From Dehalococcoidia bacterium (GTDB taxonomy: Bacteria; Chloroflexota; Dehalococcoidia; Lucifugimonadales; GCA-002694895), in assembly GCA_029936815.1 (NCBI GenBank), contig JAPYRX010000002.1:62001-126000 (forward strand): a stretch of DNA of 64,000 bases. Reading direction: 5' to 3'. Shown here in pieces: positions 42,109-51,671 of this stretch; position 1 is the stretch's first letter; each line of letters starts with the position of its first letter. Both the position numbers and the translations under genes were made by a program. The notes below the pieces were generated by a model that had not been told where the DNA came from, searched no databases, and saw only the letters and a program-made list of their open reading frames with translations.

Positions 42109-44691
42109 ATGATTCCATCTAAATTAACATTAAACAACTTCATGTCTTATAAGGGAAAAACTGATGTTTTGGATTTTGATAGCTGGAACGTTGCATGTAT
42201 TACTGGTGACAATGGGAATGGTAAATCAGCAATTTTAGAAGCAATAACTTGGGTAGTTTGGGGAAAAACCAGAGTTCAAAGCTCTAAAGATCTGGTATCT
42301 AAAGGTGAGAATGAAATGTATGCAGAGTTTGAATTTCATATTGATTATTTAACTTCGGAGTCTTTGAAAAATTCTAAATATAGGATTTTAAGATCATTAA
42401 AATCAAAGGGATCCCAGAGGCTTAATGTAGAGCAATTTAATGGGATAGACTTTATTTCTATATCTGGTAACACCGTAGCGGAAACACAAAATATAATCGA
42501 AAAATTAGTTAACATGAACTACGAAACATTTGTAAATACTTCATATTTAATGCAAGGGAATGCAGATCGGTTCTCAAAATCACAGCCTACTAAAAGAAAA
42601 GAAATATTATCAGAGATTTTAAATTTAAATAAATGGCAAAAACTTTCAGATTTTGCTAGGAAGAAATTGAGTGAAACAAAAAATTCAGTTGAAGTAAACA
42701 AATTTCTACTTGATCGAACAGCTGATGAATTATTGAAATTAGATCCTGATCAATTAGGATTGGGAAATCACAGAAATGAATTGAAGAAAATTAATAATGA
42801 AATTAATGATTTAGAAAAAACTCGAAATGATTTTCAAGAAAACTTGAATTACTATAATGAATTACAAAACAATTCGTCAAGGAATAATGACAAATTATTC
42901 ACTGCAGAAGAAAAATTAAATTTTATTATTAATGAAATAAATTTTATTAATAAGGAAATAAAAGAAGATAAAAAATTGTTGTTGAATACTGACCAAATTA
43001 AAATTGATTACAATAATGTGTTGGAACAATATACAGAACTAAATAAATTAACTAACGTATTTACAACATATCAAGATTTGAATTCTGAATTGGGTGAAAT
43101 ACAATTAAAAATTTCAACTGAGTCCAATCGATTCGAATTTGAATTAAAAAATTTATCTAGCAATCTAAATGATTTGCAAAACAATATAGCCCAAGAAAAG
43201 AATTCATTCATTAACAATCAATTAATAGTTGATAAATTGAATCTTGAAAATGAAGATAGTAAATTAGCTAAAGAACAGTTACAAAACAAAATAAATAATG
43301 AATTGAAATCAATTGACAAAATCAATAATCATTTATTAAAAAATAATGCAATGATCGATGATTTAAATAAAAAAATAGATTTGCTTAATAGCCAGAATCA
43401 GATTTGCCCGCTTTGCAAATCTGATATGGATAATAATTCTAAAAAAAATCTTATTGATAATTTCAAATATGAAATAACTTTTCATTCAGACTTGATTGTT
43501 AAATCTCAAAACAACTTAAGCAATCACCAAAAGCAATATTCTTTTAATAATGAATCAATTGATAAAATTGGTAATGAAATTTTAGATGTAGAAAATAAAA
43601 TACAATTTTTAACAATTGAAAATAACAAAATTAAAGAATTAGGTGAAAATTACAAAAATAAGATTGATAAAATTACTAATGAAATAGATGATATTAAAGA
43701 TTACAAAAAAACTAATAAAGATTTTACAATCTTGAAAAATCAAGAAAAAGATTTGTATGAGAAAATTGATTTTCTTGATTTTGATAAAGACAAATATAAT
43801 TCTTTACAAAAAAAAATTCCAAATATCAAATCAGAATTTGAAAAAGAATTGTTTTATTTAGAGCAAGCTGAAAAAAGATACGACCGTAATATTATTAAAT
43901 TAAATACTATTGATAACAACAAACTCAATATTCAATCAGAAATTGAAATCATTGAACAAAATCTTAAGACGATTCTCGACGAAATTAATTCTATAGATAT
44001 AGATTTAGAAAAAATAAAACTTAACACTACCGAAATTGATGAGTTAACGAATAATAAGCACTTCAAATTAAACTACATTCAAAATTTAGAATCAAAAATA
44101 AAATTATCTGATGAAATTAAATCAAACAATAAAAACCTTTTTCTTGAACAAAACAATTTGGATATTTTGGTTAAAAGTTTTGGCACTAATGGAATTCAAT
44201 CTCAAATTATTGAATATTCTCTTCCGGAATTATCAAGAGAAACAAACAAGTTATTATCTTCCTTAACTGAGCATGGATTGTCTGTCGAATTCAGAAAAGT
44301 AGAAGGAAGGAAAATTAGTGGGACAGAATCTTATTCACAAGAAATTGAAATATTTATAGCAGATCATAATGGGGTTGTGCGTGATTACGAAACATATAGC
44401 GGAGGAGAATCATTTAGAATTGATTTTGCTATAAGAATAGCCTTGTCTAGATTAATTTCTCTTAGATCTGGAGTAAGATCTCCTATATTATTTATAGATG
44501 AAGGATTTGGTTCCCAAGATCAAATGGGACAAGATAGACTTAGAGAAGCAATCCAAGCTGTTAGTGCTTCAGATGATTATATGTTTAAAAAAATTATAGT
44601 CATCACCCACCTTGAAACTTTAAAAGAATCATTTGATAGAGCTGTAGAAGTTACTAAATTAAATGGAATTTCTTCTTTTTCATTAAATTAA
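42109..44691 (+). CDS. sbcC: SbcC/Rad50-like SMC-family nuclease subunit
   Basis: TGDNGNGKSAILEAITWVVWGK, zinc-hook CPLCKSDMD, YSGGESFRIDFAIRIALSRL, coiled coils. Confidence 0.93.
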   Translation: MIPSKLTLNNFMSYKGKTDVLDFDSWNVACITGDNGNGKSAILEAITWVVWGKTRVQSSKDLVSKGENEMYAEFEFHIDYLTSESLKNSKYRILRSLKSKGSQRLNVEQFNGIDFISISGNTVAETQNIIEKLVNMNYETFVNTSYLMQGNADRFSKSQPTKRKEILSEILNLNKWQKLSDFARKKLSETKNSVEVNKFLLDRTADELLKLDPDQLGLGNHRNELKKINNEINDLEKTRNDFQENLNYYNELQNNSSRNNDKLFTAEEKLNFIINEINFINKEIKEDKKLLLNTDQIKIDYNNVLEQYTELNKLTNVFTTYQDLNSELGEIQLKISTESNRFEFELKNLSSNLNDLQNNIAQEKNSFINNQLIVDKLNLENEDSKLAKEQLQNKINNELKSIDKINNHLLKNNAMIDDLNKKIDLLNSQNQICPLCKSDMDNNSKKNLIDNFKYEITFHSDLIVKSQNNLSNHQKQYSFNNESIDKIGNEILDVENKIQFLTIENNKIKELGENYKNKIDKITNEIDDIKDYKKTNKDFTILKNQEKDLYEKIDFLDFDKDKYNSLQKKIPNIKSEFEKELFYLEQAEKRYDRNIIKLNTIDNNKLNIQSEIEIIEQNLKTILDEINSIDIDLEKIKLNTTEIDELTNNKHFKLNYIQNLESKIKLSDEIKSNNKNLFLEQNNLDILVKSFGTNGIQSQIIEYSLPELSRETNKLLSSLTEHGLSVEFRKVEGRKISGTESYSQEIEIFIADHNGVVRDYETYSGGESFRIDFAIRIALSRLISLRSGVRSPILFIDEGFGSQDQMGQDRLREAIQAVSASDDYMFKKIIVITHLETLKESFDRAVEVTKLNGISSFSLN

Positions 44692-44694
44692 TTA

Positions 44695-46503
44695 CTAACG
44701 ATCTATATTTAAAATAGAGAGAAAAGCTTCTTGAGGGATTTCGACTTTACCTAGTTTTTTCAGTCTTTTTTTTCCTTCAGCTTGCTTTGCCAGTAATTTT
44801 TTTTTCCTTGTTATATCTCCTCCATAACATTTTGCAGTAACATTTTTCCTTAAAGCTTTCACAGTATCTCTAGCTATTATTTTTGAGCCTATAGCTGCCT
44901 GAATTGGAACTTCAAATAATTGTCTTGGAATTAGTTCTTTTAATTTAGATACTAAATCTCTTCCGTAATAATAAGATTTTTCTTTAGTTATAAATGTACT
45001 AAGAGGATCAACTTTTTCTTGATTTATAAGGATATCAACTTTCGCAAGATTAGATATTTTGAATCCAATTATTTCATAATCCATAGACCCATAGCCTTGC
45101 GTAGCAGATTTGAGTTGATCGTAAAACCCTACTAATATTTCACCTAGTGGTATTTCGCAAGATACTAATATGCGATTTATACTAGATTCGTTTGTAGAAG
45201 TATTTAGATATTCAATATTAGTAGATGTCCCTCTATATGATGTGAGTAAATCCATCATCTTCCCAATAAATTTGTCTGGGCAAATAATAGTTGCTTTTAT
45301 CCAAGGTTCTTCTATTTTATCTATTTCTGACAAATCTACTGCTGAAGGATTATTAATTAATTTAGTATCTTTGTTTTTTAAAGTGATTTTATATTCGACG
45401 CTCGGAGCAGTCATAATGATTTCAATCCCATATTCTCTTTCAACTCTTTCTTGAATTATTTCCATATGTAATACCCCTAAGAATCCGCATCTAAATCCAG
45501 GTCCCAAGGCTTGAGAAGTTTCTCTTGCGTATATAATTGACGCATCGTTTAATTGTAACTTTGATAAAGCATCATCAAGGTCTAAAAAATCATTTGGATC
45601 TAATGGGAACATTCCAGCAAATACTTTTGGTTTTAATTCTGCTCCAGATATTATAGGTTTAATATCTTCATTGTTTATATTAGAAATTGTTTCTCCTACG
45701 GGTAATGTTTTGAATTCTTTTAATCCCGTATAGATAAATCCTACTTCACCCATTTTCAAAGAATCTTTTTTGGTTTGCTCGGGTGTAAATACCCCTACTT
45801 CACTAGCAATGAAAGTGTTTTTAGAATTGAATGTTTTTAAATTATCTCCAGCTTTTATTTCACCATCAAAAATTCTCACATAATTTATTATCCCTTTATA
45901 TTGGTCATATTTTGAATCAAACACTAAAGCTCTAGTGAAATTGATATCACCTTCGGGAGGAGGAATTATATCTATTATATTTTCAAGTAATTCTTGAACC
46001 CCTTTACCTGTTTTAGCGGAACAATGTAAAATTTCATCTTCTTTGAATCCAAATGTTCCTATTAATTCTTGTGTAACTAATTCTGTTTGTGATGAAGGGA
46101 GATCGATTTTATTTATAACAGGAATAATAGTTAAGCCAAAATCTATAGCTAAATAAGTATTTGCAATAGTTTGAGCTTGTATTCCTTGCGATGCATCAAC
46201 TAAAAGTATTGCGCCATCAGATGCCCTTAAGCTTCTAGATACTTCAGATGCGAAATCTACATGCCCTGGTGTATCAATTAAATTAAGATTATAAGTATCT
46301 CCTTTGATATTTTTGAATGGGAGATTAATTGCTTGAGATTTTATAGTTATCCCTCTTTCTCTTTCGAGATCCATTGTATCTAATACTTGAGCTTTTTTAT
46401 CTTTTTCACCTTTTGTAAATTCGATCAGCCTATCAGCCAACGTTGATTTTCCGTGGTCAATATGAGCGATAATACAAAAGTTTCTAATTAATTTGTTATG
46501 CAT
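44695..46503 (-). CDS. lepA: Elongation factor 4
   Basis: IRNFCIIAHIDHGKSTLADRLIE, DTPGHVDFASEVSRSLRA, C-terminal AIGSKIIARDTVKALRKNVTAKCYGGDITRKKKLLAKQAEGKKRLK; start at 46503. Confidence 0.98.
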   Translation of the reverse strand: MHNKLIRNFCIIAHIDHGKSTLADRLIEFTKGEKDKKAQVLDTMDLERERGITIKSQAINLPFKNIKGDTYNLNLIDTPGHVDFASEVSRSLRASDGAILLVDASQGIQAQTIANTYLAIDFGLTIIPVINKIDLPSSQTELVTQELIGTFGFKEDEILHCSAKTGKGVQELLENIIDIIPPPEGDINFTRALVFDSKYDQYKGIINYVRIFDGEIKAGDNLKTFNSKNTFIASEVGVFTPEQTKKDSLKMGEVGFIYTGLKEFKTLPVGETISNINNEDIKPIISGAELKPKVFAGMFPLDPNDFLDLDDALSKLQLNDASIIYARETSQALGPGFRCGFLGVLHMEIIQERVEREYGIEIIMTAPSVEYKITLKNKDTKLINNPSAVDLSEIDKIEEPWIKATIICPDKFIGKMMDLLTSYRGTSTNIEYLNTSTNESSINRILVSCEIPLGEILVGFYDQLKSATQGYGSMDYEIIGFKISNLAKVDILINQEKVDPLSTFITKEKSYYYGRDLVSKLKELIPRQLFEVPIQAAIGSKIIARDTVKALRKNVTAKCYGGDITRKKKLLAKQAEGKKRLKKLGKVEIPQEAFLSILNIDR

Positions 46504-46596
46504 ATTTAATAATATTTTTTTCAGATCAGATATAATTATCACATAAGCATATAGATATTTATATGATTTTAAAGAAGTAAATTAACGGAGGATTTA

Positions 46597-47304
46597 TTGA
46601 GACCGGATAAAAGAGATAACAATCAACTTAGAAAAATTAACGTAGTTAAAAATGTACAACTGCAATCTGACGGATCATGTTTAATAAGTTTGGGAAATAC
46701 GCAAGTCATATGCGCAGTAAGATACGAAAATAGAGTTCCTTCATTTTTAAAAGGATCTGGACAAGGATGGATAACTGCTGATTATTCAATGCTCCCAGGA
46801 TCAACTAATACTAGAACTGGGAGGAATAATATTAACAGCGGTAGAAGTAAAGAAATTCAAAGACTAATTGGAAGAAGTTTACGTTCTATCGTTAATTTAA
46901 AACAACTGGGAGAGAATTCATTACTCATAGATTGTGATGTATTAAATGCTGATGGAGGTACTAGGACTGCTTCTATTATAGGCAGCGTTATTGCATTGCG
47001 TAACGCTATTGTAAAATTGCAATCTTCAAATACCTTGCCTAATAATATAGACTTTCATCCTATTGGAGCTATAAGTGTAGGAATATTAAATAGTAAGGTA
47101 ATTTTAGATCTGAATTATGAGGAAGACTCCCAAGCATTAGCGGATTTTAATTTTGTTATGGATGAGTTTGGTAATCTTATTGAAGTACAAGGAACGGGAG
47201 AAACCGGGAAATTCACAAAAAGCGAGTTAATTCTAGCTACAGAAATAGCAGATGAAGCGATTAAAGATATAATTTCCATTCAAAAAGAATACTTTGACAA
47301 ATAA
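46597..47304 (+). CDS. rph: Ribonuclease PH
   Basis: RPDKRDNNQLRKINV, GQGWITADYSMLPGST, IDCDVLNADGGTRTASI; GGAGG and TTG start. Confidence 0.95.
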   Translation: MRPDKRDNNQLRKINVVKNVQLQSDGSCLISLGNTQVICAVRYENRVPSFLKGSGQGWITADYSMLPGSTNTRTGRNNINSGRSKEIQRLIGRSLRSIVNLKQLGENSLLIDCDVLNADGGTRTASIIGSVIALRNAIVKLQSSNTLPNNIDFHPIGAISVGILNSKVILDLNYEEDSQALADFNFVMDEFGNLIEVQGTGETGKFTKSELILATEIADEAIKDIISIQKEYFDK

Positions 47305-47352
47305 TATACATAGAAGTTGTGTTATTATTGCATTTATGAAGGTAAAATGCCA

Positions 47353-47381
47353 TTGACCCTAATAATAAAGATTTATATAAT
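47353..47381 (+). promoter_or_regulatory. Sigma70-type promoter of rpmH operon (TTGACC-17-TATAAT)
   Basis: TTGACC 47353-47358, 17-nt spacer, perfect TATAAT 47376-47381. Confidence 0.8.
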
Positions 47382-47402
47382 CTTTTTTTCTAAAATAAAA
47401 CA

Positions 47403-47540
47403 ATGGCTAAGAGAACATATCAACCAAAGAAAAGAAGAAGAGCACGTGTGCATGGATTTAGAGCTCGATCAAGAACTAAATCTGGTAGAAACGTACTAAA
47501 GAGAAGGATGGCAAAGTCGCGTTCTAGACTGTCTCCTTAA
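47403..47540 (+). CDS. rpmH: 50S ribosomal protein L34
   Basis: [45 protein letters not shown] (45 aa); missing from the ORF track because it is short. Confidence 0.98.
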   Translation: MAKRTYQPKKRRRARVHGFRARSRTKSGRNVLKRRMAKSRSRLSP

Positions 47541-47558
47541 ACTTCATATGAGAATTTT

Positions 47559-47900
47559 ATGATTGCTTTTGACAATCAAATTTTAAAATTGAAAAAAAAC
47601 ACTGATTTTAGATTGGTTTGGGCTACAGGTGATAAAAAAGTATCTACAAATTTATTATTAATTTATGTTGATAATAAAGAAAAATATTCTAGAGTAGGAA
47701 TTTCATCTGTTAAAAATTATGGCAATGCAGTTCAAAGAAATAAAATTATAAGGAGAATTAAATCTATTATTCCTATGATTAATATTATTCAAGGAAAAGA
47801 TATTATTATTATAGCAAGGAAAAAAACAAAATATACTAAATTTGAAATTATTCAGAATGAATTAATTAGCCTTTTTAGTACATGTGGATTATCTTGTTAA
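47559..47900 (+). CDS. rnpA: Ribonuclease P protein component
   Basis: Position rpmH-rnpA-yidD; RVGISSVKNYGNAVQRNKIIRRIKSI. Confidence 0.93.
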   Translation: MIAFDNQILKLKKNTDFRLVWATGDKKVSTNLLLIYVDNKEKYSRVGISSVKNYGNAVQRNKIIRRIKSIIPMINIIQGKDIIIIARKKTKYTKFEIIQNELISLFSTCGLSC

Positions 47901-47920
47901 ATCTTAGATTAATTAAATAA

Positions 47921-48130
47921 ATGAAACAAATTTTAATCTTGTTAATTAAATTTTATCAAAAGGCAATATCTGGATACCTTCCAAGTTCTTGTAGATATTT
48001 ACCCAGTTGTTCTCAATACGCCTTGGACGCTCTTTCTAAATACAATTTTTTAAAAGCATCCCATATGATATTCGTAAGACTTTTAAGATGTAATCCATTC
48101 AATAACAGGGGGTATGACCCTGTTCAATAA
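47921..48130 (+). CDS. yidD: Membrane protein insertion efficiency factor YidD
   Basis: LLIKFYQKAISGYLPSSCRYLPSCSQYALDAL...RLLRCNPFNNRGYDPVQ. Confidence 0.96.
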   Translation: MKQILILLIKFYQKAISGYLPSSCRYLPSCSQYALDALSKYNFLKASHMIFVRLLRCNPFNNRGYDPVQ

Positions 48131-49295
48131 ATTATTATTCACATGTTTATTTATATCAATATTTTTGATTTCGTGTACTGGAAATAGATTTCAAGGTTCA
48201 GGATGGTCTTCTCCGTTAGTTGATAATAATGAAGTCTTTATAGCTACTATCGATGGAGAACTTATTTCAATTGATCTTACAAGTGGTAAGGAAAAATGGA
48301 GAGCTACATCACTTGATGATCAAAATGGAAAATATACTTCTAAAGCTATATATTCCAAACCATTTGTATTTGATGAAAAAGTTTTTATTGGAACTCCAGC
48401 TGGAAGAGTATTAGGATTTAATAGATTGTCAGGATTAGATGAAGTATCTTTACAAGATATTGAAGAAAAAATTCTAATGTCTGAAGAATCTTATGGTCCA
48501 ATAATTGTTGGAAACATTATACTTCTAAACAGAAATAAAATAATTGTTCCTTCATCAAATGGTGAAATTTCTATATTTAGCTATAATGAATCAGAAATGT
48601 TTGAACCAACTTGCAATTTTAAAGCAAAAGATGCGATATGGACAACTCCTATAATAGATCCAAATAGCAATCAAATTATTTTCGGATCTATGGATGGGAA
48701 TTTGTATTCTATAGATGAAGAATGTAAATTGAATTGGCAATATAACACTGAATCCAGTATTGTTGGAACACCAATTTTAGATAAAAATGAAGTATATTTT
48801 GGTACTTTAAACAGAACGTTTTATTCACTAAATATTTCTACAGGCGAACTTATATGGAAATTTGATAATGCGAAAGGTTGGTTTTGGGCATCACCTATCA
48901 TGGATTCAAATATTATTTATGCCCCCAATTTAGATGGGAGTATTTATGCATTGAGGAAAAATAATGGACAAATCATGTGGAAATACGATGGTAAAGATCC
49001 CATTGTCTCTTCTCCTGTTGTAATAAATGATTTTTTAATTTTTGTGACAAAAAACGGAGAATTACAGGTAATACACAAAGAATCAAAACGAAAACTTGGG
49101 AATTGCGATATAGATCATAAAATTTATTCTGCTATTGAGAATTATGATGACATGATATTTATACAAGTGTCAGATGGCTCGGTGAGAGGATATAAAATTA
49201 AGAAAAATGGCAATCCTGATGAATTATGGGCAAAACCATTTTTCACCCCTGAAGATGATGATAGAAATAATGAAGATTGGGACCCTTCGTGTTAA
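48114..49295 (+). CDS. PQQ-like beta-propeller repeat lipoprotein (BamB-like)
   Basis: Signal/lipobox FLISC; repeats DGELISIDLTSGKEKWRA, DGNLYSIDEECKLNWQY, DGSIYALRKNNGQIMWKYDG. Confidence 0.88.
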   Translation: MTLFNKLLFTCLFISIFLISCTGNRFQGSGWSSPLVDNNEVFIATIDGELISIDLTSGKEKWRATSLDDQNGKYTSKAIYSKPFVFDEKVFIGTPAGRVLGFNRLSGLDEVSLQDIEEKILMSEESYGPIIVGNIILLNRNKIIVPSSNGEISIFSYNESEMFEPTCNFKAKDAIWTTPIIDPNSNQIIFGSMDGNLYSIDEECKLNWQYNTESSIVGTPILDKNEVYFGTLNRTFYSLNISTGELIWKFDNAKGWFWASPIMDSNIIYAPNLDGSIYALRKNNGQIMWKYDGKDPIVSSPVVINDFLIFVTKNGELQVIHKESKRKLGNCDIDHKIYSAIENYDDMIFIQVSDGSVRGYKIKKNGNPDELWAKPFFTPEDDDRNNEDWDPSC

Positions 49296-49310
49296 TAAAC
49301 AAGGTTAAAC

Positions 49311-50249
49311 ATGGAAATTTTTGCTGACATATGGAATTTAGTATTTATTAGGCCAATGGTAAATAGCCTGATTATTCTTTATATATTTTTAGGGAGTAGT
49401 TTTGGGTTAAGTATTATTTCATTTACTGTTTTCATTCGATTGATTATGTTTCCATTATCTATGAGACAAACAAAGCAAATGAAAGCAATGTCTCTCATTC
49501 AACCGAAAATTAAAGCTATACAAGAAAAATACAAAAATGATCGACAGAGAATATCTAAAGAAACCATGAGTATATACAAACAACAAGGAATCAATCCTGT
49601 TGGATGTTTAGGGCCTTTGATAATACAAATGCCAATTTTCATAGGCTTATATCAAGCTTTATATATTACTCTTCCATCTAGTCCGGAAAATTTAACTCAG
49701 CTGTATGATTCGATATATGGATTTATACCTATCATAAACCAGGCAATTCCTATTGATGGTAATTTTTTATGGTTAAATCTAGAAACAATAGTTGGATCGT
49801 CAGATCTATACACAAAAATTTCTCTTCCGATTTTAGTAGCTGCATCAACATTCTTGATGCAAAAAACAACCGCAACACCAGCTATGGACGACAGGCAAAA
49901 ATCAACTAATAGAATGATGTTATGGTTTATGCCTTTATTATTAGGATATTTTACATTGAGTTTTCCGAGTGGATTAGCCTTATATTGGTTGATATCCAAT
50001 GTTATAGGAACAATTATTCAACTGTTAATTACAGGGAAAATTCAAAACCCGTTTAATTTGAATTCTAAATTGATAGATGAAGCTCCAGATATAATTATTG
50101 AAAATGAAAACAAAAATACAACTATTCAAGAAAAGGATCAAGATGAAAGTAGTAGAAACGTCAGCAAAAACAATAGAAGAAGCAATAGACATCGCTCTGG
50201 TAGAACTAAACGCAAGCAGGGAAGAGGTGGAAATCAAAGTAATAAATAG
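49311..50249 (+). CDS. yidC: YidC/Oxa1 family membrane protein insertase
   Basis: FIRLIMFPLSMRQTKQMKAM, YKQQGINPVGCLGPLIIQMPIFIGLYQAL; basic C-tail. Confidence 0.95.
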   Translation: MEIFADIWNLVFIRPMVNSLIILYIFLGSSFGLSIISFTVFIRLIMFPLSMRQTKQMKAMSLIQPKIKAIQEKYKNDRQRISKETMSIYKQQGINPVGCLGPLIIQMPIFIGLYQALYITLPSSPENLTQLYDSIYGFIPIINQAIPIDGNFLWLNLETIVGSSDLYTKISLPILVAASTFLMQKTTATPAMDDRQKSTNRMMLWFMPLLLGYFTLSFPSGLALYWLISNVIGTIIQLLITGKIQNPFNLNSKLIDEAPDIIIENENKNTTIQEKDQDESSRNVSKNNRRSNRHRSGRTKRKQGRGGNQSNK

Positions 50250-50784
50250 AGGGAAAAGCGGGTTGTTGGGATTTGGAAATGAACAAGCTAAAGTAAAAGT
50301 TGAGAAAAAAACTGATATTCCAGAAAACATTCACAATGCATATGAAATTTTAAGAACTATCTTGAAGCATTTTGATTCTGAAATGAAAATAACTACTAAA
50401 GTTATTACTAACGGTAAAATTTCTGATTCTATACTTTCTTTAGACGGTGATGATGCTGCTCTAATTATTGGACGAAGAGGAGAGACACTTAGATCATTGC
50501 AATATATAGTAAATCTTATGATTCAGAAGAAATTAAATAATAGAGATCAATTAATATCTTTGGACGTAGAAGGATATATTGAAAAAAAATTAACACATCT
50601 TTTTCAACTATCTCAAAGAATGGAAACCAAGGTTATAAAATCAAACAAAAAAGTTTCTTTGGAACCAATGTCAGCATACGATAGAAGATATATTCATAGA
50701 TACTTTGCAGATCATAATAAAATAATTTCTGAAAGTGAAGATTTTGGACGAAACAGGCATGTTGTTTTAAAATTAAAAAATTAG
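50143..50784 (+). CDS. jag: Jag/KhpB RNA-binding protein (Jag-N, KH, R3H)
   Basis: MKVVETSAKTIEEAIDIALVEL, GRRGETLRSLQYIVNLM, EPMSAYDRRYIHRYFADH; AAGGA before ATG 50143. Confidence 0.93.
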   Translation: MKVVETSAKTIEEAIDIALVELNASREEVEIKVINRGKSGLLGFGNEQAKVKVEKKTDIPENIHNAYEILRTILKHFDSEMKITTKVITNGKISDSILSLDGDDAALIIGRRGETLRSLQYIVNLMIQKKLNNRDQLISLDVEGYIEKKLTHLFQLSQRMETKVIKSNKKVSLEPMSAYDRRYIHRYFADHNKIISESEDFGRNRHVVLKLKN

Positions 50785-50804
50785 TTAATTTAATAATAAA
50801 CAAT

Positions 50805-51671
50805 TTGATTGATTTCAATGAAAAAATTGATTTTGACAAATCATATGATTTAGTCATCATTGGTAATATAACGAAAGATTATATTAATGACTCTGAACAA
50901 TATATTTTAGGTGGCTCTAGTCTCTATGCAGGAATTGCATCTGCAAATATTGGTGTCAATACTATGATTATTAGTAATCATTCAATTAATCATAAAGAAT
51001 TACCTGAATTTGAAAAATTACAAATCTTATCATCTGACCATGAATTTACAACAGAGTTTTTGTGGACATATGAAAATGATAAAAGATTTGGTTATTTGAA
51101 TAACAAAACAAAAACAATTGAATTGAATTTCAAGAGAAAATTAAAAACAAAAATGCTTATGCTAGCCCCTGTTTTTGATGAAATCGAAATCAATATCAAA
51201 GACAATTTTGAATATGAAATTTGCTTGTTGTCACCGCAAGGTTTATTAAGAAGTTCTAACGGTAATTCAAAGATTTTTTTAGATAAAAATAATTTACAGC
51301 ATTTAATTTGTGGTGTGCATATTATTAGTTGTTCTGAGGAAGAAGAAAACTATTTATATAGAAATCCTTCTGCCGAAAATTGTTTTGATTATATTTCAGT
51401 TACGTTAGGAAATAAAGGATCTAAACTTTATAATAAATATAATTGTACGCATTTCCCTGGATATATTCCTGACAAAATCATTGATCCTACGGGAGCAGGT
51501 GATGTTTTCTCATTATATTTATTGGTTTTTTATTATAAAACTAATAATATTGAATTTGCTGTTAAAATAGCAAATTGTGCTGCTAGTTTTGTTGTTGAAG
51601 GCTTAGGTATCAGCACAATCCCTAGTTTTAGAAGTGTTAAAAAAAGATTGATGGAGAATATTAATGAATAA
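50805..51671 (+). CDS. PfkB-family carbohydrate kinase-like protein
   Basis: LVIIGNITKDYI, GGSSLYAGIASANIG, IDPTGAGDVFSLYLLVFY. Confidence 0.85.
   Translation: MIDFNEKIDFDKSYDLVIIGNITKDYINDSEQYILGGSSLYAGIASANIGVNTMIISNHSINHKELPEFEKLQILSSDHEFTTEFLWTYENDKRFGYLNNKTKTIELNFKRKLKTKMLMLAPVFDEIEINIKDNFEYEICLLSPQGLLRSSNGNSKIFLDKNNLQHLICGVHIISCSEEEENYLYRNPSAENCFDYISVTLGNKGSKLYNKYNCTHFPGYIPDKIIDPTGAGDVFSLYLLVFYYKTNNIEFAVKIANCAASFVVEGLGISTIPSFRSVKKRLMENINE

Noticed and set aside
47317-47499. 60-aa ORF MCYYCIYEGKM... in the ORF track
   Set aside because: Wrong frame; it overlaps the genuine rpmH (47403-47540) and the promoter TTGACC-TATAAT
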